From Anaerolineaceae bacterium UBA5311 (GTDB taxonomy: Bacteria; Chloroflexota; Anaerolineae; Anaerolineales; Anaerolineaceae): DNA of 15,476 nt. The stretch lies in assembly GCA_002411175.1 (NCBI GenBank), contig DHRN01000075.1, positions 2,162 to 17,637 on the forward strand, in the 5' to 3' direction. A program made the position numbers and the translations under genes. The notes beneath the pieces were generated by a model. The model searched no databases. It was not told the origin of the DNA and saw nothing but the letters and a program-made list of their open reading frames with translations. The number at the start of each line of letters is the position of its first letter. The stretch's first letter is position 1. Shown here in pieces: positions 3,924-11,498 of this stretch.

Positions 3924-6617
3924 CTACAACTTTGTTGCTTTTTGATACAGCTCCATCAAATACGCTACGCAGGCGGGTTCGGAGGGGAGGGGGTGCCAGG
4001 GTTTGGCGTAGGCTTCCCATACGGCTTTGTCGTTTGCCTGGTGGGCTTTGCGCAGGTCGGGGGGCATGGTAAGCTCGTCGTAGAGGTCGGCGAGGCTGGC
4101 TTTGGGGTAGCGCTCACGGGCGGCGAGGATCGCCCGGGCGGTTTGTTCGATCTTTACTTTTTGTTCGGGGGTGGGGTCGGGCCAGGGGAAGTTGTTGTAG
4201 ACGATGTCTTTTGAATAGCGATAATCACTTTTCAACCGACCGGCAACCGTGCGCATCCATGCCATATGGGTAGAGGAGGTTAAAATGCCAAAATGAAAGA
4301 GTGTTGCATTTGGTAAAATCCGTACTGCATTTGAACACAAGGCTTCTGGCTCCAAAAACCCCATTGGTATGTACGCTCTATTTTCTGATGAGGTTTCTGG
4401 AAGAACTAAATATGTGGAAGTTGGTTCATTTTCTACATGAAATTTTGTCGGTGTTTCAGCAAGTTTCACAGTACCCGGGCTTACACTTTTCAGCCTGAAT
4501 TGCCTGACATTTTCAATTCTCTTCATTACAAGAGGCATCTTTTTGAGGTCAGATGGAAAAGCATGTTTCAGATATAGGCAATAACGAGGTCTTCGATTAA
4601 TGAATTCATCAGCGCCATACCACGGTCGAAAGTAATTAACAGAGCCAGGTTCTTGCTCGATAAATTCATCCATCTCTGCTTTTGAAAACAGATAGTTGCC
4701 ACCATCAATAGGCTTGTTGCCAATGCCAATTTCAGGAACGTCGCAGATTGGTTTAGAACGGCTTCGGATAATTATCTTTGGTGCGTCGATAAGATATTGA
4801 TTTATCTGTGAGACGACATTTTCTTCGTTTCCGTTATAGATTTTCTTTGATTGCTTTGAATGACCGCTTTTGCTGAATCCGATTATGACACAATGGACCG
4901 CAGCTTTGCCTTTGGCAGCGTTGGACCATCTGAAGGTGCGGTAGGCAAAGTTGATCTCGAAATCGCGACCAAACATATATTCACCGAGGATACCGGCTTG
5001 ATCGCCTTGCACGATCGAGTTGGTGGAGACGAGTGCGGTTTGGATATCTGGGTTGATATCCATCATATCTGCTGATTTCTTGTACCAGGGGGTGACAAAA
5101 TCGAGATTGCCAACATTTTTCACATCGCCAAAAACGTGCTGGAGATCTGATTTCTGCTCTGTGCTCATGGTTCGGGCGCCGTTGAAGGGTGGGTTGCCCA
5201 TGATGTAATTGAGACGGTGGGCGGGGATGACTTCGTTCCAACCCATGCGCAGGGCGTTGGCGTTGCTGATGCTGGCGTTGTCGCGGATGGGGTAGTCGAT
5301 AAAATTGCCGCCAAAATAATGGCTGATCTCCTGGTCCATGAGGTGTTTGGTAAGAAGCATGGAGACCTTGGCGATCTCGCAGGGGAAGTCTTCGATTTCG
5401 ATGCCAAAAAACTGGTCGACGGTGACCTTGGTGGGGTCGTCGAAGAGGACCATCTGCCCGGATTCGCTGAGCAGTTTCAGAACTTCAAACTCGAGCTGGC
5501 GCAGCTTTTGGTAGGTGACGATCAGGAAATTGCCGCAGCCACAGGCAGGGTCGAGAAAGGTGAGCGAGGCGAGCTTGCGGTGGAAGGCTTTCAGTTCGGC
5601 GATGGTACTTTTGGAGCGCTCGAATTCTTCCTGTAGTTCGTCCAGAAAGAGGGGGCGAATGACCTTGAGGATGTTTTCTTCGGAGGTGTAGTGTGCGCCC
5701 AGCTCACGGCGCTCTTGCGGGTTTTTGACGCCCTGGAACATAGCGCCAAAAATGGCAGGGCTGATTTGGGTCCAGTCGAAGTCGCAGCACTCGAGCAGGA
5801 TGGCGCGCATTTTGGCAGAGAAGAAAGACATGGGCAGCCGTTCGGCAAAGAGGGCACCGTTGATATAGCGGAAGCGTTTTAACACTTCGGGCAGAGTGGT
5901 CATGCGGTTTTCGGGAGGCGTGTTGAGCGTATGGAAAAGCATGGAGAGCCTGCCTCCGAGGTCGTTGCCATCGGAGCTGGAGGCTTTGATGTAGTTGTAG
6001 AAGGCGCCTTTTTCGAACACGCCGGTATCATCAGCAAAAAGGCAAAAGAGCAGGCGCACCAGGTAGACCTCAAGCTCGTGACCGGAATAGCCGTTTTCTT
6101 TGAGGGCATCGTGGAGCTTCGCCATTTTGTAGGAGGCATCAGTGTTTAGCTCGATCTCGGTGCGCGCTTCGGGGTCGGCATCAAAGCCAGCCAGGCGGCT
6201 GAAGATGCGCAGGTGTCTGCGCATTTCGGTTATTTTGAAAGGTTTGTAAGGGTGTTTTTTGTCGTAGTTGAAGACCTGGACTTTGTAGAAATCACAAACC
6301 ATGATGAGCCGGGGGATATCTTCGGGTTTGAGCCCACGGACGTAGTTCATTGCCTGGGTGTGGGCGGCTTCGAGGGACTCGCCCCTGGATTTCATTTCGA
6401 TCAGGATCTTGCCGGGGAGCAGGTAGTCGATGTAGTTGGGTTTGCCGCTGGGGAGGATGATCTGGTGTTGGGGGAAGCCGGTTTGCCAGTCGACACCGAA
6501 GACGTGGAGGAAGTCCTGGATGAATTTGATGTCATCCTGTTTTTCGGTGCCGGGGCTGGTGCGCCATTTGCGCTGGAAGGCGATGGCTCGGGTTTCGATC
6601 TCGTTCCAGGGGAGCAT
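3924..6617 (-). CDS. MmeI-like Type IIL restriction endonuclease-methyltransferase
   Basis: A single-chain restriction-modification enzyme of 897 residues (MmeI has 919) when started at MLPWNEIETRAIAF. The frame runs 42 codons further, to 6743, but that stretch is translated repeat DNA and is rejected. The N-terminal nuclease shows D64-x9-E74-x-K76 (IDYLLPGKILIEMK), the MmeI catalytic spacing. A helical spacer follows, with LGAHYTSEENI near 306-316. The N6-adenine methyltransferase carries motif I FLDPACGCGNF (354-364), GIEIEDFPCEIA and motif IV NPPF (475-478). The target recognition domain covers about 570-800, and a C-terminal helical part contains YSKDIVYNNFPWPDP. Such enzymes methylate one strand of an asymmetric site and cut about 20 bases away; protection is by the same protein, so no partner gene is needed. 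The recognition domain is AT-rich and the flanks GC-rich. No ribosome binding site precedes the ATG, but TATAAT lies six bases upstream. Confidence 0.9.
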   Translation of the reverse strand: MLPWNEIETRAIAFQRKWRTSPGTEKQDDIKFIQDFLHVFGVDWQTGFPQHQIILPSGKPNYIDYLLPGKILIEMKSRGESLEAAHTQAMNYVRGLKPEDIPRLIMVCDFYKVQVFNYDKKHPYKPFKITEMRRHLRIFSRLAGFDADPEARTEIELNTDASYKMAKLHDALKENGYSGHELEVYLVRLLFCLFADDTGVFEKGAFYNYIKASSSDGNDLGGRLSMLFHTLNTPPENRMTTLPEVLKRFRYINGALFAERLPMSFFSAKMRAILLECCDFDWTQISPAIFGAMFQGVKNPQERRELGAHYTSEENILKVIRPLFLDELQEEFERSKSTIAELKAFHRKLASLTFLDPACGCGNFLIVTYQKLRQLEFEVLKLLSESGQMVLFDDPTKVTVDQFFGIEIEDFPCEIAKVSMLLTKHLMDQEISHYFGGNFIDYPIRDNASISNANALRMGWNEVIPAHRLNYIMGNPPFNGARTMSTEQKSDLQHVFGDVKNVGNLDFVTPWYKKSADMMDINPDIQTALVSTNSIVQGDQAGILGEYMFGRDFEINFAYRTFRWSNAAKGKAAVHCVIIGFSKSGHSKQSKKIYNGNEENVVSQINQYLIDAPKIIIRSRSKPICDVPEIGIGNKPIDGGNYLFSKAEMDEFIEQEPGSVNYFRPWYGADEFINRRPRYCLYLKHAFPSDLKKMPLVMKRIENVRQFRLKSVSPGTVKLAETPTKFHVENEPTSTYLVLPETSSENRAYIPMGFLEPEALCSNAVRILPNATLFHFGILTSSTHMAWMRTVAGRLKSDYRYSKDIVYNNFPWPDPTPEQKVKIEQTARAILAARERYPKASLADLYDELTMPPDLRKAHQANDKAVWEAYAKPWHPLPSEPACVAYLMELYQKATKL

Positions 6618-6652
6618 GGGGTAATTATAACTTATAGCGGGTAGGTGATAGG
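6618..6652 (-). repeat. Degenerate heptamer tract upstream of the restriction gene, containing a TATAAT box
   Basis: On the minus strand the bases before the ATG split into seven-base units: CCTATCA, CCTACCC, GCTATAA, GTTATAA, TTACCCC. The TATAAT (6624-6629) sits six bases from the start codon, which would give a leaderless or nearly leaderless mRNA if used as a -10 box. There is no clear -35 element and no ribosome binding site. The heptamer nature means the TATAAT could be fortuitous. Confidence 0.4.
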
Positions 6653-6666
6653 AAATAAAAAAGAAA

Positions 6667-7037
6667 GATCCTTCACTTCGTTCAGGATGAAAAAAAAAAA
6701 AAAGCAGATCGCCGCGCTTCGCTCGCGATGACGAGTGACACAAGCGTCACTGCGAGACCCTTTGCCAGCGAACCTGGTTAGAGAATAGCAGCTAAGTTTG
6801 GCAAAGGGTCGTGGCAGTCTGCCTTTAATCTTTTTTTCATTCCGACAAACAGCAGATCGCCGCGCTTCGCTCGCGATGACTGGGCAGCTGATTGCTTAAT
6901 GCTGATGGCTGAGAGGAAAAGGAAGAGAAAGATCCTTCACTTCGTTCAGGATGACAAAACTGCAGATCGCCGCGCTGCGCTCGCGATGACGATTTGGCGG
7001 AGGGTGAGATCGCTTCGCAAAAGAGGCTCGCGATGAC
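6667..7037. repeat. Cluster of five REP-like short repeats in a non-coding region
   Basis: The 488 bases between the restriction gene and gcvPB hold no convincing gene. They contain two copies of a GATCCTTCACTTCG-TTCAGGATGA unit (6667-6690 and 6931-6955, self-complementary ends GATCCT/AGGATG-like) and three copies of a GATCGCCGCGC-TTCGCTCGCGATGAC unit (6707-6732, 6855-6880 and 6965-6990, the last with a C-to-G change). A longer variant (7008-7037) also ends GCTCGCGATGAC. The first is followed by a run of 14 A (6690-6703). These are palindromic with conserved GATGAC ends, like REP/BIME families mobilised by dedicated transposases. Confidence 0.8.
6751..6836 (+). repeat. REP-like dispersed palindromic element, copy C
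   Basis: Begins TGCGAG, preceded by CGTCAC. A perfect 10-bp stem follows (ACCCTTTGCC at 6757-6766 with GGCAAAGGGT at 6800-6809), then CGTGGCAGTCTGCC and a T-rich stretch. It is the same architecture as copy A at 1-75, with a different stem whose complementarity is kept. Confidence 0.65.
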
Positions 7038-7053
7038 GAGTTGGCGGAAGAAG

Positions 7054-7089
7054 CAAAAAAAGGCTCAGAAAGTTTCCAATCTGAGCCTT
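7054..7089 (-). terminator. Intrinsic terminator of the gcv operon
   Basis: On the minus strand, AAGGCTCAGA (7080-7089) pairs perfectly over 10 bp with TCTGAGCCTT (7060-7069) around a 10-base loop, and the stem runs into a seven-T tract (7055-7061). It begins 16 bases after the gcvPB stop codon. This is a textbook Rho-independent terminator and closes the leftward transcription unit. Confidence 0.92.
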
Positions 7090-7105
7090 GACAGGATTTT
7101 TAGGT

Positions 7106-8584
7106 CTACTCCTGTATTCCAGGCCAGTCGTCGCCGATGTAGCAGCAGAAGACCAGGTCTTTGGCGGCTTTCAATTCATCGGCGCGGCGGACGGGAGTGT
7201 TGTGCGGGGCGTCGCGCAGCAGCTGCGGATCGGTGCGGGCTTCCCCGGCGATCTTGAGCATCGCCTCGACAAACGCGTCCAGCGTTTCGAGGGTCTCGGT
7301 CTCGGTCGGCTCGATCATCAGAGCTTCCTTGACAATCAGCGGGAAGTAGTTTGTTGGCGGATGGAAATTGTAATCCATCAGGCGTTTGGCGATATCCAGC
7401 GCGTGAATATCCGGCACGTCCTTCCAAAAGCCTTCGAGCACAAATTCGTGCATACAAATGCGATCGTAAGGCAGGGTGTAGGAGCCCTTAAGTTTTTCCT
7501 GCAGGTAATTGGCGTTCAGGACGGCTTTTTCAGCGATATCGCGGAGACCCTCCTGACCGAGCATGGCGATATAGGTAAAGGCGCGGATGTGCATGCCAAA
7601 ATGACCATAGAAAGCTTTGATCCTGCCGATTGACTTTTCGGGGTGAACAAAACCGTAAAGCGGGGCGGTTTCATCGTCGCCTTCTTCGAGGATGCCGACG
7701 ATGGGGTCGGGCAAATAGTCGACCAGGTGTGCCTGGACCGCAACCGGACCAGAGCCGGGTCCACCACCGCCGTGCGGGGTTGAGAAGGTTTTGTGCAGGT
7801 TGAAGTGCAGTATGTCAATGCCGACATCGCCGGGGCGGAAAACGCCAAGCAGTGCGTTCATGTTGGCGCCATCACCGTAAACCAAACCACCGGCTTCGTG
7901 GACGATTTTCACGACCTCGCAGACGTTCTCATCGAAGAGACCAAGCGTATTCGGGTTGGTGAACATCAAACCCGCCAGGCGGTCGTCGCAGAGGCGTTTG
8001 AGCGCTTCGAGGTCGACATTGCCGCGCTCGTCCGACGGCAGCGGGACGACATCGTAGCCGAGCATGGCAGAGGAGGCGGGGTTGGTGCCGTGTGCAGAAT
8101 CGGGGATGAGCATGCGTGTGCGCTGGTGGTCTCCGCGATCAGTGTGATATTTGTGGATAATCAGCGTGCCAACCAGTTCGCCTTGAGCTCCGGCTGCGGG
8201 CTGGAGGGTGACCGCGTCGAAGCCGGCGATTTCTTTGAGCATCTCCTGCAAGGTGTACATGAGATAGAGGTTGCCTTGAGTGGTGTTGGCAGGCTGCAGC
8301 GGATGGGTGGCGGTGAAACCGGACAGCCGGCTGACGGATTCGTTGATTTTGGGGTTGTATTTCATTGTACATGAACCGAGCGGGTAGAAACCGAGGTCGA
8401 TGGCGTAGTTTTTCTGGGAGAGCCTTGTAAAATGACGTACAACCTCGAGTTCGGAAACCTCGGGGAGCTGCAATTTTTGGCGCACAAAGCCCTGCGGCAG
8501 CGCGTATTCGGGCACGTCTGATTCGGGGAAGGTGACGCCTGTGCGTCCGGTGACAGAGATGTCATAAATGGTTGGTTCAGTCAT
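7106..8584 (-). CDS. gcvPB: Glycine dehydrogenase (decarboxylating) subunit 2
   Basis: The PLP-binding half of the split glycine cleavage P-protein, 492 residues. With GcvPA it decarboxylates glycine and passes the aminomethyl group to the lipoyl arm of GcvH in the cytoplasm. The PLP lysine is K265 in HFNLHKTFSTPHGGGGPGSGP, and other family signatures such as DSAHGTNPASSAM and YPLGSCTMKYNPK are intact. The ATG at 8584 is chosen because AGGAGGTG lies four bases upstream; a further in-frame start at 8611 lies before this site. The gene overlaps the end of gcvPA by eight bases, indicating translational coupling, and is followed by a strong terminator. Length and motifs are normal. Confidence 0.96.
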   Translation of the reverse strand: MTEPTIYDISVTGRTGVTFPESDVPEYALPQGFVRQKLQLPEVSELEVVRHFTRLSQKNYAIDLGFYPLGSCTMKYNPKINESVSRLSGFTATHPLQPANTTQGNLYLMYTLQEMLKEIAGFDAVTLQPAAGAQGELVGTLIIHKYHTDRGDHQRTRMLIPDSAHGTNPASSAMLGYDVVPLPSDERGNVDLEALKRLCDDRLAGLMFTNPNTLGLFDENVCEVVKIVHEAGGLVYGDGANMNALLGVFRPGDVGIDILHFNLHKTFSTPHGGGGPGSGPVAVQAHLVDYLPDPIVGILEEGDDETAPLYGFVHPEKSIGRIKAFYGHFGMHIRAFTYIAMLGQEGLRDIAEKAVLNANYLQEKLKGSYTLPYDRICMHEFVLEGFWKDVPDIHALDIAKRLMDYNFHPPTNYFPLIVKEALMIEPTETETLETLDAFVEAMLKIAGEARTDPQLLRDAPHNTPVRRADELKAAKDLVFCCYIGDDWPGIQE

Positions 8585-9932
8585 GATGCACCTCCTGAAG
8601 GACGTCAACAAGGTAGTCTATATCTTCCCGGCTGATTTTTTCGGTTACGGCGAGTAACAGGCAGTTTTCCAGTTCAGGATAATGCTGACCGAGGTCGTAC
8701 CCTCCAAAAATTTCGTGCGCAAGCAGGTGATCGAGCAATTCGCCGACAGGTTGTTCACTTTTAATGACAAATTCGTGGAAGAACGGAGTGTTTTCATTGA
8801 GCAGTTGAAAGCCTTCGATCTGTTTGAATTGGTCGGCGGTGTAATGGGCTTTTTGGTAACAAAGGTTGGACACTTGCTGGAAGCCGGTCTTGCCGAGCAC
8901 AGAAAGGTAGATCGTGGCAGCGAGCGTCATGAGACCCTGATTGCTGCAAATATTGGAGGTGGCTTTCTCACGGCGGATGTGCTGTTCGCGTGCGGTAAGC
9001 GTGAGGACGTAGGCAAGCTGCCCGTCGACGTCGGTGGTTTCACCGACCAGGCGCCCGGAGAGTTTGCGCAAGAGGGCGTCTTTGACGGCGAAGAAGCCCA
9101 GGTAGGGTCCACCGTAGGAGAGCGGGATGCCCAGGGGCTGCCCTTCACCGAGGGCGATATCGGCACCAAGGTCACCGGGAGGTATAAGCAGACCGAGCGC
9201 GGTGGGGTTTACGACCATGGCAACCAAAGCGCCGTATTGGTGGGCGGTTTCGATGACTTCCCTGTAGTCGCAAATGCGACCAAAGAAATCGGGATACTGG
9301 ACCATCACCAGGGCAGTGTTGTTGTCGATCTGTGAGATAAAGTTCTTCATGTCAGGGTCGATACCGGTTTCGGCATCGTCGCCTACAATCCGGACGTCGG
9401 GGTCGCCCTGCATATACGTGCGGATAACCTGGCGGTATTGAGGATGGACCGCGCGGGAAATGAGCATTTTCGGGCGTTTGCCGCGAAAATGGCTGTTGGC
9501 GAGGATTACGGCTTCGGCAGCAGCGGTGGCACCATCGTAGTGGGAAGCGTTGCTCACGTCCATGCCGGTGAGTTTACAGATCAGGCTCTGGAATTCAAAG
9601 ATTGCCTGGAGGGTACCCTGTGAAATTTCCGGCTGGTATGGGGTGTAGGCGGTGTAGAATTCTCCACGCTGGAGCAGGTTATCGACAGCAGCGGGGATGT
9701 AATGGTCATAAGCACCGGCACCCAGGAAGCTTAGAAAATCGCGCGTGGTGACGTTTGCAGAGGCGATGCTGCTGAGCTCCCCGGCTGCTTCCATTTCGGT
9801 AAGCCGGGGCGGCAGGTTGAGATGTGGATATCGAAATTCGGCTGGAATCTCGGTGAAGAGTTCCTCGATTTTTTCGAGACCAATCGATTTTAGCATCACC
9901 TCCACATCATTTTTCGTGTGGGGTGTAAACAT
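8577..9932 (-). CDS. gcvPA: Glycine dehydrogenase (decarboxylating) subunit 1
   Basis: A 451-residue first subunit of the two-subunit P-protein, as found in many Gram-positive, thermophilic and Chloroflexota-type bacteria; proteobacteria such as E. coli use a single fused GcvP. Family signatures are FLGAGAYDHYIPAAVD, EFYTAYTPYQPEISQGTLQ and the SHYDGATAAAEA segment, with SYGGPYLGFFA in the second half. This subunit has the aminotransferase fold but lacks the PLP lysine, which GcvPB supplies. It starts three bases after the gcvH stop (TAA AAC ATG), so expression is coupled to gcvH, and its end overlaps gcvPB. Confidence 0.96.
   Translation of the reverse strand: MFTPHTKNDVEVMLKSIGLEKIEELFTEIPAEFRYPHLNLPPRLTEMEAAGELSSIASANVTTRDFLSFLGAGAYDHYIPAAVDNLLQRGEFYTAYTPYQPEISQGTLQAIFEFQSLICKLTGMDVSNASHYDGATAAAEAVILANSHFRGKRPKMLISRAVHPQYRQVIRTYMQGDPDVRIVGDDAETGIDPDMKNFISQIDNNTALVMVQYPDFFGRICDYREVIETAHQYGALVAMVVNPTALGLLIPPGDLGADIALGEGQPLGIPLSYGGPYLGFFAVKDALLRKLSGRLVGETTDVDGQLAYVLTLTAREQHIRREKATSNICSNQGLMTLAATIYLSVLGKTGFQQVSNLCYQKAHYTADQFKQIEGFQLLNENTPFFHEFVIKSEQPVGELLDHLLAHEIFGGYDLGQHYPELENCLLLAVTEKISREDIDYLVDVLQEVHHD
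8589..8596 (-). promoter_or_regulatory. Ribosome binding site that fixes the gcvPB start
   Basis: AGGAGGTG on the minus strand, a near-perfect Shine-Dalgarno sequence ending four bases before the ATG at 8584. It lies inside the last codons of gcvPA and rules against the in-frame start at 8611, which would place it inside the coding region. Confidence 0.85.
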
Positions 9933-9935
9933 GTT

Positions 9936-10322
9936 TTACCGGTCCTGAATGTCAATCGCGTAGGCAGCTGCGTCCATCAAATTTTCGAGCTCGGTTCCAT
10001 CAGCCGCCTGGACTCTGACGAGCCAGCCTTCTTCGTAGGGGCTTTCGTTGAGCAGTTCAGGGGTATCGATGAGGGTCTGGTTGATTTCGATCACCTTGCC
10101 GCTGACGGGGAAAACAACTTCTGCCGCAGCTTTGACGGACTCGATGGTTGCCATGCTGTCGCCGGCGCTGACCTCGTCGTCGACATCGATATCGAATTCG
10201 ACAAAAACGACATCTGAGAGAGAATCCTGGGCAAAATCGGTGATACCGATCGTGGCGATACCGTCAACGATCTTCACCCATTCATCAGTTTTTTGATATT
10301 TGAGTTCTTCGGGTATTAACAT
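9936..10322 (-). CDS. gcvH: Glycine cleavage system H protein
   Basis: A 128-residue lipoyl carrier that shuttles the aminomethyl intermediate from the P-protein to the T-protein and is reoxidised by the L-protein. The lipoylated lysine is K64 in ATIESVKAAAEV, within the expected hairpin, and the C-terminal part (ESPYEEGWLVRV) is typical. An AAGGAG ribosome binding site lies about seven bases before the ATG. It is first of the three gcv genes and follows mnmA by 75 bases. I saw no gcvT, lpd or lipoate ligase gene nearby, so the T and L components must be encoded elsewhere. The short leader is too small for a tandem glycine riboswitch. Confidence 0.96.
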   Translation of the reverse strand: MLIPEELKYQKTDEWVKIVDGIATIGITDFAQDSLSDVVFVEFDIDVDDEVSAGDSMATIESVKAAAEVVFPVSGKVIEINQTLIDTPELLNESPYEEGWLVRVQAADGTELENLMDAAAYAIDIQDR

Positions 10323-10397
10323 TGTGGCTCCTTTTTTATTTGTTTCTCGGAAGTGTTTTTTGAGGACGCTTCACATACCATCTATTCTAACAGTCTA

Positions 10398-11486
10398 TTA
10401 GCGGTTCTGTACGAAATGTAAGCTGGATGTTGAGGCTGTCCTGGCAATGGTTCCACCCCCCAAAACCTGCTCACCGGCGTAAAAAACGGCGGTTTGCCCG
10501 GGAGTGATATCGCGCAGGGGTTGCTTAAGCTGGACTTTCAGCGTTCCCTGGGGGTCAGGGAAGAGGGTTGCTTCAACCGGGTTTGAGCGATAGCGGATTT
10601 TAACTGTGGCTTGTAGAGGGAAGTCGGGGGTCAAAGCGCTGATCCAGCTGACCTGGCTGAGGTGAAATGCGTCTTTGCCCAGTTCGGAGGCTGTTCCGAC
10701 GACGAGGGTGTTGCTGGTGGGGTTTTTGTCGAGAACGAACAGTGCTTCGGTGTAAGCCGGTAAGCCTTTGCGCTGACCAATGGTGTAATGAGCCAGTCCG
10801 CGGTGTTGACCGAGCAGTTTTCCCTGGATGTTTCTGATTTCTCCGGGCTGGGTCATTCCGGGAAGGTTTTCTTCGAGAAAATTATTATAATTTTCGCGAT
10901 CTACGAAGCAGAGATCCTGGCTGTCCTGGCGTTGAGACACAGCAAGGTTCGACTCCCGGGCAATTTGGCGGACTTGCTGCTTGGACAGCTCTCCAAGCGG
11001 GAAGATAGTCCGGCTCAGTTCGGTTTGAGTGAGCTGGCTGAGCATGTAGCTCTGATCTTTGGAGGCATCTTTGGCGCGCCATAATTCGAAAAGACCGTTT
11101 TGGTTTAGAAGTATTTGGGCGTAATGACCGGTTGCAACGAATTGTGCCTGGTTTTTATCGGCGAATTCGAGTAATTTGTGCCACTTGACCACCCGGTTGC
11201 AGAGAACGCAGGGGTTGGGTGTTTCACAGTCGAGATGGCTCTGCAGGAAAGCCTGGACGACTTCACGCCGAAAATCTTCGCGGGCGTCGATCACATGAAA
11301 CGGGATACCAAGCGAACTGGCGACGTGTTTCGCGGATTCCAGTCCGCTTTGCTCTGTAGTGTTGGCGTGCCACATGCGCAGCGTGAGCGCTTCGACAGTG
11401 AAGCCCTGGCGTTGAAGCAACAGTGCCGCGACAGCGCTATCCACCCCACCGCTCATGGCGACGACGATTTTTGGGTTATTTTTCAT
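10398..11486 (-). CDS. mnmA: tRNA-specific 2-thiouridylase MnmA
   Basis: A 362-residue enzyme that adds sulfur at U34 of the tRNAs for Lys, Glu and Gln using ATP and a persulfide relay. The PP-loop SGGVDS is at residues 12-17. The two redox-active cysteines are C96 in NPCVLCN and C193 in DSQDLCFV, matching the known pair. The GHYAQ and YTIGQRKGL motifs and the C-terminal beta-barrel are present, and the length is normal for the family. The ATG follows the stop of the ABC transporter gene by seven bases. No ribosome binding site is visible; instead a TATAAT lies six bases before the ATG and contains the stop codon of the upstream gene. Either reinitiation or leaderless translation could apply. 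Confidence 0.96.
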   Translation of the reverse strand: MKNNPKIVVAMSGGVDSAVAALLLQRQGFTVEALTLRMWHANTTEQSGLESAKHVASSLGIPFHVIDAREDFRREVVQAFLQSHLDCETPNPCVLCNRVVKWHKLLEFADKNQAQFVATGHYAQILLNQNGLFELWRAKDASKDQSYMLSQLTQTELSRTIFPLGELSKQQVRQIARESNLAVSQRQDSQDLCFVDRENYNNFLEENLPGMTQPGEIRNIQGKLLGQHRGLAHYTIGQRKGLPAYTEALFVLDKNPTSNTLVVGTASELGKDAFHLSQVSWISALTPDFPLQATVKIRYRSNPVEATLFPDPQGTLKVQLKQPLRDITPGQTAVFYAGEQVLGGGTIARTASTSSLHFVQNR

Positions 11487-11492
11487 AACTTA

Positions 11493-11498
11493 ATTATA
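11493..11498 (-). promoter_or_regulatory. Possible -10 box directly upstream of mnmA
   Basis: TATAAT six bases before the ATG, overlapping the TAA stop of the preceding gene. A weak -35 candidate (TTGGTG) lies 15 bases further upstream, which is short of the optimum. The same TATAAT-to-ATG spacing occurs before the restriction gene at 6617. Confidence 0.35.

Noticed and set aside
3828..4214. Plus-strand frame of 128 codons overlapping the end of the restriction gene
   Set aside because: Glycine- and valine-rich translation of the antisense strand of a conserved C-terminal region; no supporting signals.
6667..7037. CRISPR array
   Set aside because: The repeats are of two interleaved types, irregularly spaced and without uniform spacers, and no cas gene is present.
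8682..9335. Long plus-strand frame of 217 codons opposite gcvPA
   Set aside because: Lies wholly antisense to a well-conserved gene in GC-rich sequence; no ribosome binding site or recognisable domain. The same applies to the plus-strand frames at 7088-7633, 7793-8374, 5217-5636 and 6213-6644.
10323..10397. Glycine riboswitch before gcvH
   Set aside because: Only 75 bases are available and no tandem aptamer cores could be recognised.
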